Source: Tigriopus japonicus
Taxonomy: Eukaryota > Arthropoda > Copepoda > Harpacticoida > Harpacticidae
NCBI GenBank assembly: GCA_010645155.1
Contig: CM021315.1
Location: 1,539,797 to 1,603,796, forward strand
Length of the DNA stretch: 64,000 nucleotides
Direction: 5' to 3'
Positions 51,404 through 61,034 of this stretch are shown here, in pieces. Below the pieces are notes generated by a model. It searched no databases, had not been told where the DNA came from, and worked only from the letters and a program-made list of their open reading frames with translations. Numbering within the stretch: the first letter of the stretch is position 1; the number at the start of each line of letters is the position of its first letter. Position numbers and translations under genes: made by a program.

Positions 51404-53385
51404 TTATCTGGTACCGTACAACAAGTAGCCCGTGATATCGGCTAATTTAGGACCCGAAATCTTGGTTAGTCCCGTGGAACTCTTGATAAGTTCTTGAAGC
51501 TCCTTCTCCTCTTCCAAGTCTTGAACATTTTCGATGACTCCTAGATCGAACCAGAGAGAAACCGGTCATGTTTGGCAGCTTGATATATGATATAGATTCA
51601 AAGATACTCACTCTCAAGGGGTTTGAGGTTGAAATAAAGGTAGATCTCGGCATCAACTGTTGTATACACTAAAGTCGGGCGATTAGCACCATCAGAAAAA
51701 TAGGGACCACAAGTAAAAGTAGCCACACTCTGATCAAACATGAACTCAAAATGCTTGCCAGTCTGATCGAAGAAAAAGGTCTAAAAAAAGAAAATAACAA
51801 GTTTAAAAGTAATAACCAAAGACGTCCATAAATTGAAGTTTTCTCACATATCCCGACCATCCAGCCACCACAACGTAATCGGGCTGACCGGCGCCCATGG
51901 CCAAGCTTCGTGCACAAAATAATGGTTTTTCAGTCTGGAAATAGAAAAGGTACTTTTTTGAACACAGCTTTAAATCTTGAATTGTAGAGAACGACTGAGA
52001 CTTACCTCTACGGTCCAAACGACGGAATCATCCTTGACAAACATCACCGTACCCGCCATGGTAACAACAGCATACGGAGTGGACTGTGAGTCCACGTCTA
52101 GACGCCCATCTATGGCTTCCTGAGTGAGCAGATTGCCTTTGATTTCGGCTGAAGTGGTAAAATTTCTCATTTCATTGATACTCAATGTGCTGTAGTTGAC
52201 TTCACCGATTTTAGCCATGAGCTCTTCTGGACTATCATCCTCCTTGAGTTCCATACCGGACTTTGAAATCAATTTGAGCATGCCTCCACCCGGTTGGGCT
52301 AAGATCAAGGCATTGGTGCCATCGCAATTGCGATTGCGAGTAATGGACCCGATCTGGTTGCCGAATTCCCATTTTTGAACGGGCTTCAGAGTGCCTAAAC
52401 GACGTCGTCGAACCCTGCCGTGTTTCCGGGCTTTTTGCATTCGGAGGATGGCCGCTTTCTCCTTAAGCTCCTCGGCTGCAGGGTCAGAGGGATGCCATTG
52501 GTAGGTACGCACCACACGGTCAGTGAGGGCCATGACCACTTCGTTGATTCCGTCGTTGTTGAGGTCAAACACTAGAACCTCCCTGACATTGGCTGGAATG
52601 CGCTGCCGGTACCAGATGTGAATAGAATTGTGCTCGCAATGATAGGAGCTCGTATCGGATTCACTCATGGAGTCTCGGGTAGTGTCATTCGCGGCGTCGC
52701 TATCAATGGAAGGGGTCATTTTACTCTTTTCAGTGTCGCTTGGGGGCCCAGTTCGAGAGCCGGTTGGGGTCCGATTGGCCGATGATCGATCTTGAGATAT
52801 GGATCGTGAACGAGAGGGTGCATCACGTTTTCGTAAATCATTTTGATCCGAGGTCGAATGGTCTTCCTCCGGCACAATGGGCAAGTTCTCAGTGCCAGAC
52901 ACAATGATGTCAGGGTTGGACGAGCACTCGGCTTGATCCAAGTCAAGGGTGGAATCCCCACTGGAGTGGCGGTCCAACGATCGATTCTTTAGCAACAGGT
53001 CGGAATTAATCGAGTCCGACAAGCCATCCAAGACGTCACCAGGCAAATGATCGCATGTCTCCTTGGTCACACGCAAACGAGGCTCGTAGGTGGCGTTGAA
53101 ATCCAGGATATAAAACCATCCACTCCCATCAATAACTACCAAAACGTTCGTCCCATCATTACGCACATCACCCACACAAATGGCCGAGATCATACCCAAG
53201 TCGTGACAAACTCGCCACGGCTCTTCGGAGAGATCCTTGAAAACGGCCAATGTGCCATCAGAATTTCCCACGATCAACTCGTTTCGGCCATCGTTATCCA
53301 CGTCAGCCAAACAAATGGCGTTTTGTTGCACTGTACCCGTGAAACGAAGCACCAAACAATCGGGGAGCGAGAAGGACTTGATCAT
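51404..53385 (-). CDS. ITFG2: ITFG2, KICSTOR complex subunit (FG-GAP/beta-propeller protein)
   Basis: Four coding exons: 53385-52006, 51934-51848, 51780-51612 and 51540-51404, total 1773 nt, 590 aa. FG-GAP-type repeats are clear: AICLADVDNDGRNELIVGNSDGTLAVFKD, AICVGDVRNDGTNVLVVIDGSGWFYI and VLVFDLNNDGINEVVMALTDRVVRTYQW. The later VVWTVE, AGWSGYTFFFDQ, FTCGPYF and LVYTTVDAEIYLYFN segments follow the human ITFG2 order. Against human ITFG2 (about 447 aa) it carries a Ser/Asp-rich insertion of about 140 residues (roughly 115-262) between the second and third repeats. By family knowledge KICSTOR tethers GATOR1 to lysosomes and restrains mTORC1 when nutrients are scarce. Its ATG is only 25 nt past the IMMP2L stop on the same strand, making it the third gene of a tight string. 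Confidence 0.88.
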
Positions 53386-53410
53386 TTTTGAACGCGCCTT
53401 GATATGAAAG

Positions 53411-53425
53411 CTATAAATGCGAAAT
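53411..53425 (-). promoter_or_regulatory. Candidate acceptor overlapping the IMMP2L stop, before ITFG2
   Basis: Minus strand reads ATTTCGCATTTATAG, where the final TAG is the IMMP2L stop; the ITFG2 ATG follows 25 nt later. A second weaker AG (CATATCAAG) lies within the spacer. The stop-in-acceptor layout repeats what is seen between the MOZART-like gene and POLE4. The trans-splicing role is inferred. Confidence 0.33.
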
Positions 53426-54114
53426 GATCATCGAGTGCCCCGAATCGAGTTCGCGAATATCTTTGTCTACGTGGTTCTCCAAAGAGGGTTGGATTTTTTT
53501 CCAATTCTGAGGTGGCCAAATGACGTGAGTAGCTTTTGCGAACACTAAGCCCAAAGGCACGGGTCCGTAATGCTTGGAGTCGATGCTATTCCGCGAATTA
53601 TCGCCCTCCACCCAAATGTGGCCTTTAGGGATTTCGACCTCCCCTTCGGGTCTTAAAATCACGTCTCCTTCAAAAGCGATCAAACGCTTGATCACGAAAT
53701 CGTTGGGATCTACGGGAGAAAAAATCCCATGAATAAAATCCTGCAATTTATCGAGTATCCCTCGTTTCGATTACCTTTAGGCGACAGAAAAACGACGATA
53801 TCGCCCCGCTCGAATTTATTCCAATGGCGAGCGGACCAAACGTTGACAAACACCCAATCCAAATTCAAGCGGAGCCAATCCAAGGACGGATAATGCGAAG
53901 TGTGATTCAGACAGGGTCGCATAGAACCCCCACTGATACTGGCCGGGTAGCCCACCACGTTAAAGAACGTATTAGCCACGCACACACCGGACACGGAGAT
54001 GCCAATCACGTTCAAAGTGACTCGCAGTGCGCGTCGCGTAGTTCGCCAAGTGGACTCGACTAGGGCATCGGCACCCAGGATGTACTTGAGCCCACGGCGC
54101 ACGGCTTGACTCAT
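53411..54114 (-). CDS. IMMP2L: Mitochondrial inner membrane protease subunit 2 (IMP2/IMMP2L)
   Basis: Two coding exons, 54114-53775 and 53709-53411, total 639 nt, 212 aa. A hydrophobic N-terminal helix (about residues 33-58) is followed by SISGGSMRPCLN with the catalytic Ser at 64. FERGDIVVFLSPKDPNDFVIKRLIAFEGD follows, with the general-base Lys at 121. Then come PKGHIWVEGDNSRNSIDSKHYGPVPLGLV and WPPQNWKKI, the last matching IMMP2L specifically. By family knowledge it is a type I signal peptidase-like Ser/Lys protease of the inner membrane, facing the intermembrane space and cutting sorting signals, and it works in a complex with IMP1. The ATG overlaps the stop of the upstream peptidase frame (ATGA). 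The frame is open upstream to about 54138 but has no earlier ATG. Confidence 0.87.
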
Positions 54115-54596
54115 GCCACACGCGACCAACGGGTCCAAGGGAACACGATGAGCACCGGGCGACTCACGATCAGGTCCCGCCGCACCGGTCCAAACACGCT
54201 CGAATCGCGAAAAAGTCCCACACCGGCGTCACTGCCCAACCAAAAATGATCCTCAGGCACGCGGAAAAGGCGCCCGTTTGGCAAACGCACGGAATCACCG
54301 GGACCGGCCACGATACGTTTGATGAGAAAGCCCGGAGGCCCGCGATGCGGGTTGGGATCGCGACAAATAACGACTTGACCCGGACGGGCCGGATCTGACC
54401 TTGGGATCTGACGGCAGAGGACGATATCGGGCAGAACACTCCTCTCAAGCGGGTTGAAAGTGGGTCGCATAGAAGGGCCCTCGACCCGTCGTAATTCCCA
54501 GGGGGAGTAGGCGCGAAAGGCGTGTCCGATAGCTAGTACGCCTACCACGCCAAGCGCGCCCGAGGTTTTAGGCCAACGCGCCCAGGGCCAGCCCAT
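54111..54596 (-). CDS. Second IMP-type mitochondrial inner membrane peptidase (IMMP1L- or IMMP2L-like)
   Basis: 161-aa single-exon frame starting CGCCATGGG at 54596. A hydrophobic segment (about residues 12-30) precedes RRVEGPSMRPTFNP, with the catalytic Ser at 42. PGQVVICRDPN...GFLIKRIVAGPGDSV follows, with Lys at 93. VPEDHFWLGSDA, then DSSVFGPVRRDLIV and PWTRW fill the positions of IMMP2L's GHIWVEGD, DSxxFGPV and WPPERW. Both active-site residues are kept, so it is probably a working peptidase. By sequence it could be the divergent partner (IMP1 role) or a duplicate of IMP2; I cannot settle this. Its TGA stop (54113-54111) overlaps the ATG of the next peptidase by two bases (ATGA), and no acceptor lies between, implying a shared transcript. 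It is GC-rich compared with the flanks. Confidence 0.8.
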   Translation of the reverse strand: MGWPWARWPKTSGALGVVGVLAIGHAFRAYSPWELRRVEGPSMRPTFNPLERSVLPDIVLCRQIPRSDPARPGQVVICRDPNPHRGPPGFLIKRIVAGPGDSVRLPNGRLFRVPEDHFWLGSDAGVGLFRDSSVFGPVRRDLIVSRPVLIVFPWTRWSRVA

Positions 54597-54953
54597 GGCG
54601 GCCTGATCGGGCTAGGCGGACCCACGCTCATCCTAATGGGCCTTGATATTTAGACGAGTGGGTGGGCGGGCTATGAATCCTACAGGAATCTTGTCATGGA
54701 AGACGACGCGGCGCGGCCAAGGCTCGTTATTTTTGATCAGTCCTTGGGGAGGGGGAAAACGACCGATAGATGGACGAATGATAAGGGCGTGTCCTGAGTG
54801 GCTAACCAGATTGGCCAGTCAATCCGGTTGGAGCTCAGGCGTGAATCAGGAGGAGGAGGATAGGATACAAGGTTACCTAAGAGCCAACTAGCCTGCGATC
54901 CTGCCGGGAAGACAAACAACGTTTACGCTACAGGTTGAGCGAGAAACGAGTTC
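54597..54953. promoter_or_regulatory. Upstream region of the peptidase/ITFG2 string
   Basis: GC-rich interval between the first minus-strand start at 54596 and the insertion element copy 2. It should hold the promoter for the three-gene string. No gene is supported. Confidence 0.4.
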
Positions 54954-55557
54954 GCTCGTACCACAGATATAAGTCGCGAAGCGACCAGATACACACAACT
55001 GCCGTGGCATCTGTTGCCAGTGGATTCAAACTTTGTCACTCATGGTTGTTGTCGTCGTTGACACCAAGAGCGCAGTCCGTTATGAAATGTACTATCCCGT
55101 TGCATTTGAGAATTTCTTCCCATTGAGGAAAACAGGTTTTCTCCCCTCCTCTGTTCTCTACGTACTTTGGCTTTAATGTGGCTGTTGCTGCCGGTCAGCT
55201 CCTTTCTTCTCTGTTTTGCTCGGAGTTGGGCTCACAATGGTCGACTGGAGATGTCTGGCTTGAAAGAGTTGAGATTCTTCTAGATTACTTAATGACATTT
55301 GAGAAAGAATCGACTCTTCTGATTCATTTAGTTCAGAGATTAGAGGTCCCTAGGAAACGCCACTGAGTTGTTGGTTTATGAATTAGGGTCAGACTTGCAA
55401 CAAAAATTGAGCCGAGAGTGAACAAGCAGATGCACTTTCTATACTTCAGGCATATCTGCGCACAGAGTCACTTTTAACAATTTCAACCAACAGATGTCAT
55501 GGCAAGGTTGTGAGTCTTTAGATATATTATATCAGCCCAAGCCGTCTTTGCTCGTAC
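54954..55557. mobile_element. Insertion element, copy 2 (about 590 bp) with target duplication
   Basis: 54962-55553 reads identical to 47947-48538 (offset exactly 7015), in the same orientation. It is flanked by the direct repeat GCTCGTAC (54954-54961 and 55550-55557), which differs from the CTCCTGAC repeat around copy 1; one or two bases at the right edge overlap the element end. Different flanking duplications mean independent insertion rather than a segmental duplication. No coding frame of note and no clear terminal inverted repeats. Confidence 0.78.
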
Positions 55558-55846
55558 GTTCAATCAATCGCACGATCAGACCAACCAACCAACCATCGAG
55601 GGAGGGAAGGGAAAGAAAGGAAGCGAGGAAGGCATATTGTCAGATGCGACAAAAGCTAGCTAGAAGTGGTCCGTGTGATTGTTGATTGTCAAGTCAGAAA
55701 CCCCTCTCCACAGGACGCGATCTTCAGTTGAAACGGATTCTAAAACGACCCTACAACCCGTGCGGCACCCCAGTAGTGATGGGACGAGACAATATTTCCA
55801 ATACATGAGCCTGAGACCAACTGATGCCGGTCTCAATTAATACTAG

Positions 55847-56055
55847 TGATGTGTTTCCAACCAGGAGTGCTGCCAGTTTTGACTCGGAAGTTTATCCCTG
55901 TTAAAAAGGGCAGGTTTATTGAACTTTTGAAAAGACCTAAACGGGGACCAATTTGGCAACACTCGAACTAATTTGATTTCGAGTTCCATCCATAGTTATA
56001 AAAATAGTGATTATGAAAATGGATTTCGAGTTGGCAGTGCTGCCCTATTTTAAGG
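55847..56055. repeat. Diverged direct repeat, copy A (about 200 bp)
   Basis: Aligns in the same orientation with 56900-57098 through blocks such as GATGTGTTTCCAACCAGGAG, GACCAATTTGGCAACACTC and AGTGCTGCC, with scattered substitutions. Each copy has the inverted motif TGCTGCCA near its left end and TGGCAGTGCTGCC or a variant near its right end, suggesting a decayed element with short inverted ends. Confidence 0.65.
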
Positions 56056-56899
56056 TACATAAGGCCTATTGCCTGTTGAAAAGTTTAGTTGTGGTTAGAT
56101 TTTGACCCTAAAAACCAAAGTGGCAAAACTCTGTCAAAAATCCAACTTAAAAAACATCAGTATTTAATACATCTGAGAAGGACAGGTCACCTTCTTGGAT
56201 TACTAAATTCTTAAGTGTTATGGTCTTGTTAGCTACTCTTAATCTGAAATCATCGGTATTTCAGGATAAGTTGAATAGGGTTGATGAAGTGTGGTGAAGG
56301 TGATTTACCCTGGAATAGAGTGCATTTGATCACTGGGGCCACCAGATAGTTGTAAATTATATTTTACAATGTAATTTGAAAATTGAAAGTTTTCTGAAAA
56401 AGGTTAGTTTGGCTGTCAAAATTAAAGTTAAGAAACAAGCCGACATAACATTTTGAGTTGCAACAAAAAAATATCTAGTTTATCTTTGCGACTACCAGAG
56501 ACTTGCAAATATTCATTCACAAAAATCTCTGATTATTGTCCAAACTTATAAAATTGGAAAAATTTCACAAAACTCGGGGGGGGATTGCCTGTTCCCTTTA
56601 GATCGTTCTGGAAAAGGATGGCAAAAACAAAGTAAGAAAAGTAGCAAATGATTTATTAAAGTTTCTTTTAGTTTTTTTCAGCTATTTCAAGCTATTAACC
56701 AAGACTCACAGATGATGGGAGCATATAAAAAGGTCTCTTTCTACTGCAATTAATGAAAAATTGCAAGTAAAATTACCAAAAAGTCCGAATTAATTACATT
56801 ATTTCTCAAAATAATTAAAAAAAAAGTTCATTTTTATTATTTTTACCAAAATTTGTTGGCCCTGCTAATCACACATGCTGGAATGATATCTAGACAATA

Positions 56900-57098
56900 G
56901 TGATGTGCTTCGAACCAGGAATGCTGCCAATTTTGACTAGGAAGTGTATCACTGTTTAACAAGGACAGGTTGTGTTGAACTTTTTGAAAAGACTTCAACA
57001 GGGACCAATTTGGCAACACTCAAACTAGTTCCATTTTGAGTTCTATCAGTATAGTAGTTACACTTATGGATTTCAAGTTAGTAGTGCTGCCATATTTT
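56900..57098. repeat. Diverged direct repeat, copy B (about 200 bp)
   Basis: Second member of the pair described at 55847-56055, reading GATGTGCTTCGAACCAGGAA, GACCAATTTGGCAACACTC and AGTGCTGCC. Non-coding. Confidence 0.65.
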
Positions 57099-57734
57099 AT
57101 GAGAGATAAGGTTTAATCCAACTCAAAACACATCATTGATAGGCAATTCATGCACTGAATTGGTATAGAATAGTGAAATTTTGAGTTCATAACCAGGGTC
57201 ACCAAATTTTTCCCCAAAATATTGCCAAAAAATGTATTATTCTTGTTAATCATTTTGAGAAATAATGTAGAGAAATTGGATATTTTGGTAATTTTTTTGG
57301 TGGCCTTGTTTACTGGAATCGTTTTGGGGGCTTACTTGTTATCCTATCCCGACCTAGTGAGCAATCGAGATAATAAAACTACTGATGGGAAACAAACAAA
57401 TATAACAAATAAATAAAGACAAACAAACGACAACATACCAAACAAATATGAATCACAAATAAGAAACAAACAAATCGGAAAAAGAAATCAACAGATCTTG
57501 AATGTTTTGTTCCCCCAACAAATCAGGGCTGCCAAAAGTGACCCCCCCTTAGGCAAGGAAAAACGGTCAAAAGTAAGTTAAGTAAGTTAACCATCTACAG
57601 GCAAAACCAAGAACTCCAAATGTATGAAGTATCTCTTTCAAAGCAATCAATTCTTTCATGAGCACAAATTATCCTTAAAATACTTGCGTTTACAAATCAC
57701 CACAAATTATGACGGCAACACTGTTTTTATTTGG

Positions 57735-58108
57735 AATAGAGGTTGTGAAGAATTGATTGTTGTCTTTCGCCATGTTGTCTTTCTACACTGCCATGACCTG
57801 CCGCGTGGACATCGCTGTAGGCCAGCCAGCACTGTCCAGGCACTTAAAAAGAGACAAATTACCTAATATTTCAAGTAAATTTGCCAACAATGTCACCAAC
57901 CAATGTCCTTTTTGATATCGGTAAACAATTATGATACTTATTTATCAGTATAATATCACACATATTGCGAAATAATTAAAATTATGTTGAGTTTTGTCTC
58001 TTCCCGAGTGCATGGACAGTGGTGGCTGGCCTTTGGCGATGTCTACGCGGCAGGCTGGTGAGGCGGGAGTAGAGGGGGACAACAAATAATTCTTCACAAC
58101 CTCTATGG
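57735..58108. repeat. Long imperfect inverted repeat (hairpin / foldback element)
   Basis: The left arm (about 57735-57844) and right arm (about 58007-58108) are reverse complements with scattered mismatches and small gaps. Examples are ATAGAGGTTGTGAAGAATT against AATTCTTCACAACCTCTAT, and CTGCCGCGT with GGCCAGCCA and ACTGTCCA against their complements. The loop is about 160 nt. The arms are GC-richer than the surroundings. Could be a foldback MITE or a hairpin-RNA source; no coding potential. Confidence 0.7.
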
Positions 58109-58918
58109 TACAAATTTACCTCAAACAAACAAATACTTTAAAATAGCGAGGTCCGGACGAAAGAACAATAAAGCAGCGTTGCCAGATATTTCAAAATCAG
58201 TAGTATCAAGTTAAAGTATGGCAAATGCCAATTGAGAGAAAACACTAACCTTTCATTTTAAATATGTTCCACTTTCAAAACAGAAAGAAAACATCTTAAG
58301 ATATTGTCCAAAGGAAAATTCTCAATGTTGAAACAAGTATTTTTGGTCTGAAATTCATTCAAAGTAATCAATGTAGAACGCTTGACTTTAATCATTAATA
58401 CTTTGGTTATCAAATTTGTTTGCATGAAGTGCGTGACAGTAACATAGTTTGCTTCCATGGACCTCACATCGTCACTAATTTGAGTCTTCATTGCGGAATA
58501 ATAACAAATCAGCCAACTCCCACCGACACCCTGACTTTGTTTTTTCATAGAAATCTATAGAGTGGAGATCCTAGGGTAGGCCGGAATTCGGAATCGGTGG
58601 AATTTCTTTGTGGGCAGCAAGGGCCATTTATGATCAGCGACTAGTTGAAACTTGCCCAAACAAGTCTCTCGCACTGATGTTTGTACTATGATCTTCCACT
58701 TGCATGGGCAAGTTTTTATGATATTCTTCGGAAATATTTGCCTTTTCACGCAACTTATGGGCAACTTTGGCCAGAATCAGCTGCAAACAAGTCAGACAAA
58801 ATGACGACAATGGCCTCTCTATACTCCTCTAAGTGTTTGTTATCATCTGGCTCAGCTGTCATTTTTTTGAACTCATTTCCCGCTTTAAAATTCATCATCA
58901 TTCATCCATCCATCCACC

Positions 58919-59407
58919 ATGAGTAGTAGGAGTGGTAGTGGTAGCAACAGCGTCAGCCACATCTCGCTGGACGCTGTGCCAGCCACACCCCCATCGGGTC
59001 CGCCCACGCTCCTCCTCCAATCGATTCCGGCCACCATCCAACACAACGGTCCCGCCCGGATCAAGGACTTCTTCAGCCGACACGTTACTAAACCCGATCC
59101 GCAAGATCCGCACCTTCTCTCGGGCACACTTCGAGGATTCCCGCTGGATGGGCGGGCCGTGGCCACGCCCACCGGCTACGACGTCCTCGTCCTCCAAGAC
59201 GGAGGCGATCGAGTGGCTCACATGGGCGACCATCAGCCCCAAGAGCGGGTGTGGCGAGCCACGCACCGCTTGTCCGGATTCACTCAATGGAACTATGATC
59301 AAATCCCCAGTTCGTCGGATGGCGTGGCCAAGGCATTAAAATGGGTGCATCTGGCCCGAGCCATACATGCCGAGGACCCGGAAGATGAGGGTCATACGAA
59401 GGGTTAA
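58919..59407 (+). CDS. RNASEH2C: Ribonuclease H2 subunit C
   Basis: 162-aa single-exon frame with ATG at 58919 in a good context (CCACCATGA), close to human RNASEH2C (164 aa). Residues about 30-60 read LLLQSIPATIQHNGPARIKDFFSRHV, the family's opening strand and FF motif. LSGTLRGFPLDGRAVATPTGYDVLVLQD is the central beta region. FTQWNYDQIPSSSDGVAKALKWVHLARAIHAEDPED is the hallmark C-terminal block, ending in the APS-family IHA-PED motif. By family knowledge it forms a heterodimer with RNASEH2B that scaffolds the catalytic A subunit, removing ribonucleotides from nuclear DNA. It is convergent with DNAJA3, with about 200 bp between the stops. Confidence 0.9.
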   Translation: MSSRSGSGSNSVSHISLDAVPATPPSGPPTLLLQSIPATIQHNGPARIKDFFSRHVTKPDPQDPHLLSGTLRGFPLDGRAVATPTGYDVLVLQDGGDRVAHMGDHQPQERVWRATHRLSGFTQWNYDQIPSSSDGVAKALKWVHLARAIHAEDPEDEGHTKG

Positions 59408-59606
59408 AATCAACTTATTGCGGACTAACTACATAACTCGGCCAGCATGTCATGAATGATGATTCGTTGTCGCTACGGAATTATTGCATCTCTTCACAGT
59501 ACCGAGGGCTATAGAAATAACTCTTAATCGTTCAAGTCGCAAAAAATAATGTCCGATTGAATCTAACTTTTTATTCTTTTTTTAGTCACAATTACGCGGA
59601 AAGGTT

Positions 59607-61034
59607 TCAAGAAGCATTCGTGTCTTGGCCATTTTCAGGTTGGTCAGCTTCGAGCGCCTCTCGAATATCAGCCACTAAACCATCAGGATCTTCCATGAGT
59701 ACCTTCTTGCCCGAATTATCGTAGGTGAAGCCGTTAACCGTGCCGGGTGTATTCGATTCCAGCTCGGCATAGGCCTGCCAAAGGGCTTTGCTCTTCTCAT
59801 CCACTTTGGTGGGGACCTCGATTTTGACGTGAATATAATGATCACCTTGGCCTAAACCGCTGCTTTTGGCGATACCTTTACCCTTCATGCGCATTCGCGT
59901 ATGCGAGGAGGTGCCCATGGGAATCGCCACATTCATGTCTTCGTGAATACCTTGCACTCTGATGGTTCCCCCCAACACGGCCTGAGCTAACGATATCTTG
60001 GCTTCCGTGTGCACGTCACTGCCTTGACGCTTAAAATAGTCCGATTTCTCCACGGAGAACGTAATGAAGATCTCTTTCCGTCCGACCGGCATGCGAACCG
60101 TTTGACCGTCCTCGACACCGGCCGGCACCGGCACCACCACTGTCTGAGCTTGCTTGGTCTGACCTCGACCCCGACACTCTCGACACGGACTCTTGATGTG
60201 CGTGCCCTTGCCGTGACACTGACGACACGTCGAGCGCATCATGAATGGACCGGTGGTCACGGTTTCCATGCCCGTGCCCTGACAATTCGGGCAGCGTGCG
60301 GGCTCAGTACCGGGTTCACTGCCCGAGCCTTTGCACGTGACACACGTGTCCATGAGGGTGACTTTCAAGTCCTTTTTGACGCCTTTTGCCGCTTCACGAA
60401 ACTTAAGCCGCATTTGATACTCTTGCGGCGCACCAAAATCAAATTGCGTTTCGCTGAACCCATCGGAAAATCCGGATCGTCCGCCCGAGCGGAATTGATC
60501 ACCGAAAATGGTGCGGAACAGCTCTTCGGGGTCAATCGAGGACTTGAAATCGTAACCGGCCCCGCCAAAACCGGCCCCAGCCCCAAAAGGATGCCCACCC
60601 ATCCCGCCTCCAGTTCCGGCACTGCCAAACGCGTCGTACTGTTTCCGTTTGTTTTCATCGGACAGGCATTCATAGGCTTCGGAAACGGCCTGGAATTTGG
60701 CCTGGGCGTCTTTGTCGCCTTTGTTGGTATCCGGGTGGTATTTCTTTGCCAGTTGGTAGTAGGCTTTCTTGACGTCCTTGGCCGAGGCATCGCGTGCAAT
60801 GCCCAAAGTCTGATAGTAGTCTTTGACTTTGAAACGACCCGAGCTCGTATGAAATAATCGTGAAGAGGTACAGTAGCTAGAGGAAGCGGAGGGGTGGTTA
60901 GACCACGCCCCACGTGGGCAAGAAGAAGAAGGAATCGTTACAGCATTGGCCGACCTGGGATTCGAGAAAGTAGCGGCGCCCAAAAGACGCAACGATTTGC
61001 CTGATCTCGGTCCGGCTACGCGCGTCAACCACAT
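59607..61034 (-). CDS. DNAJA3: Mitochondrial DnaJ co-chaperone DNAJA3 (Tid1)
   Basis: 475-aa uninterrupted frame from ATG 61034. The first 65 or so residues are Ser/Arg-rich and acid-poor, as for a mitochondrial presequence ([19 protein letters not shown]). The J domain follows ([36 protein letters not shown]) with the HPD motif. A Gly/Phe-rich linker comes next, then four zinc-binding CxxCxGxG units ([32 protein letters not shown]). The C-terminal substrate-binding domain includes [32 protein letters not shown] and [15 protein letters not shown]. By family knowledge it stimulates mitochondrial Hsp70 ATPase. Length matches human DNAJA3 (480 aa). A minus-strand AATAAA (plus-strand TTTATT near 59570) lies about 35 nt past the stop. 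No introns. Confidence 0.95.
   Translation of the reverse strand: MWLTRVAGPRSGKSLRLLGAATFSNPRSANAVTIPSSSCPRGAWSNHPSASSSYCTSSRLFHTSSGRFKVKDYYQTLGIARDASAKDVKKAYYQLAKKYHPDTNKGDKDAQAKFQAVSEAYECLSDENKRKQYDAFGSAGTGGGMGGHPFGAGAGFGGAGYDFKSSIDPEELFRTIFGDQFRSGGRSGFSDGFSETQFDFGAPQEYQMRLKFREAAKGVKKDLKVTLMDTCVTCKGSGSEPGTEPARCPNCQGTGMETVTTGPFMMRSTCRQCHGKGTHIKSPCRECRGRGQTKQAQTVVVPVPAGVEDGQTVRMPVGRKEIFITFSVEKSDYFKRQGSDVHTEAKISLAQAVLGGTIRVQGIHEDMNVAIPMGTSSHTRMRMKGKGIAKSSGLGQGDHYIHVKIEVPTKVDEKSKALWQAYAELESNTPGTVNGFTYDNSGKKVLMEDPDGLVADIREALEADQPENGQDTNAS

Larger units (their letters stand above)
55554..58918. other. Repeat-rich intergenic region left of RNASEH2C
   Basis: Very AT-rich with no supported gene. 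It contains the diverged repeat pair at 55847/56900 and the long hairpin at 57735-58108. Short frames such as 57222-57416 and 57624-57866 lie in repeat sequence and show no recognisable protein. Confidence 0.55.

Noticed and set aside
60009..60857. Plus-strand frame of 282 codons antisense to DNAJA3
   Set aside because: A shadow of a well-recognised coding sequence on the other strand.
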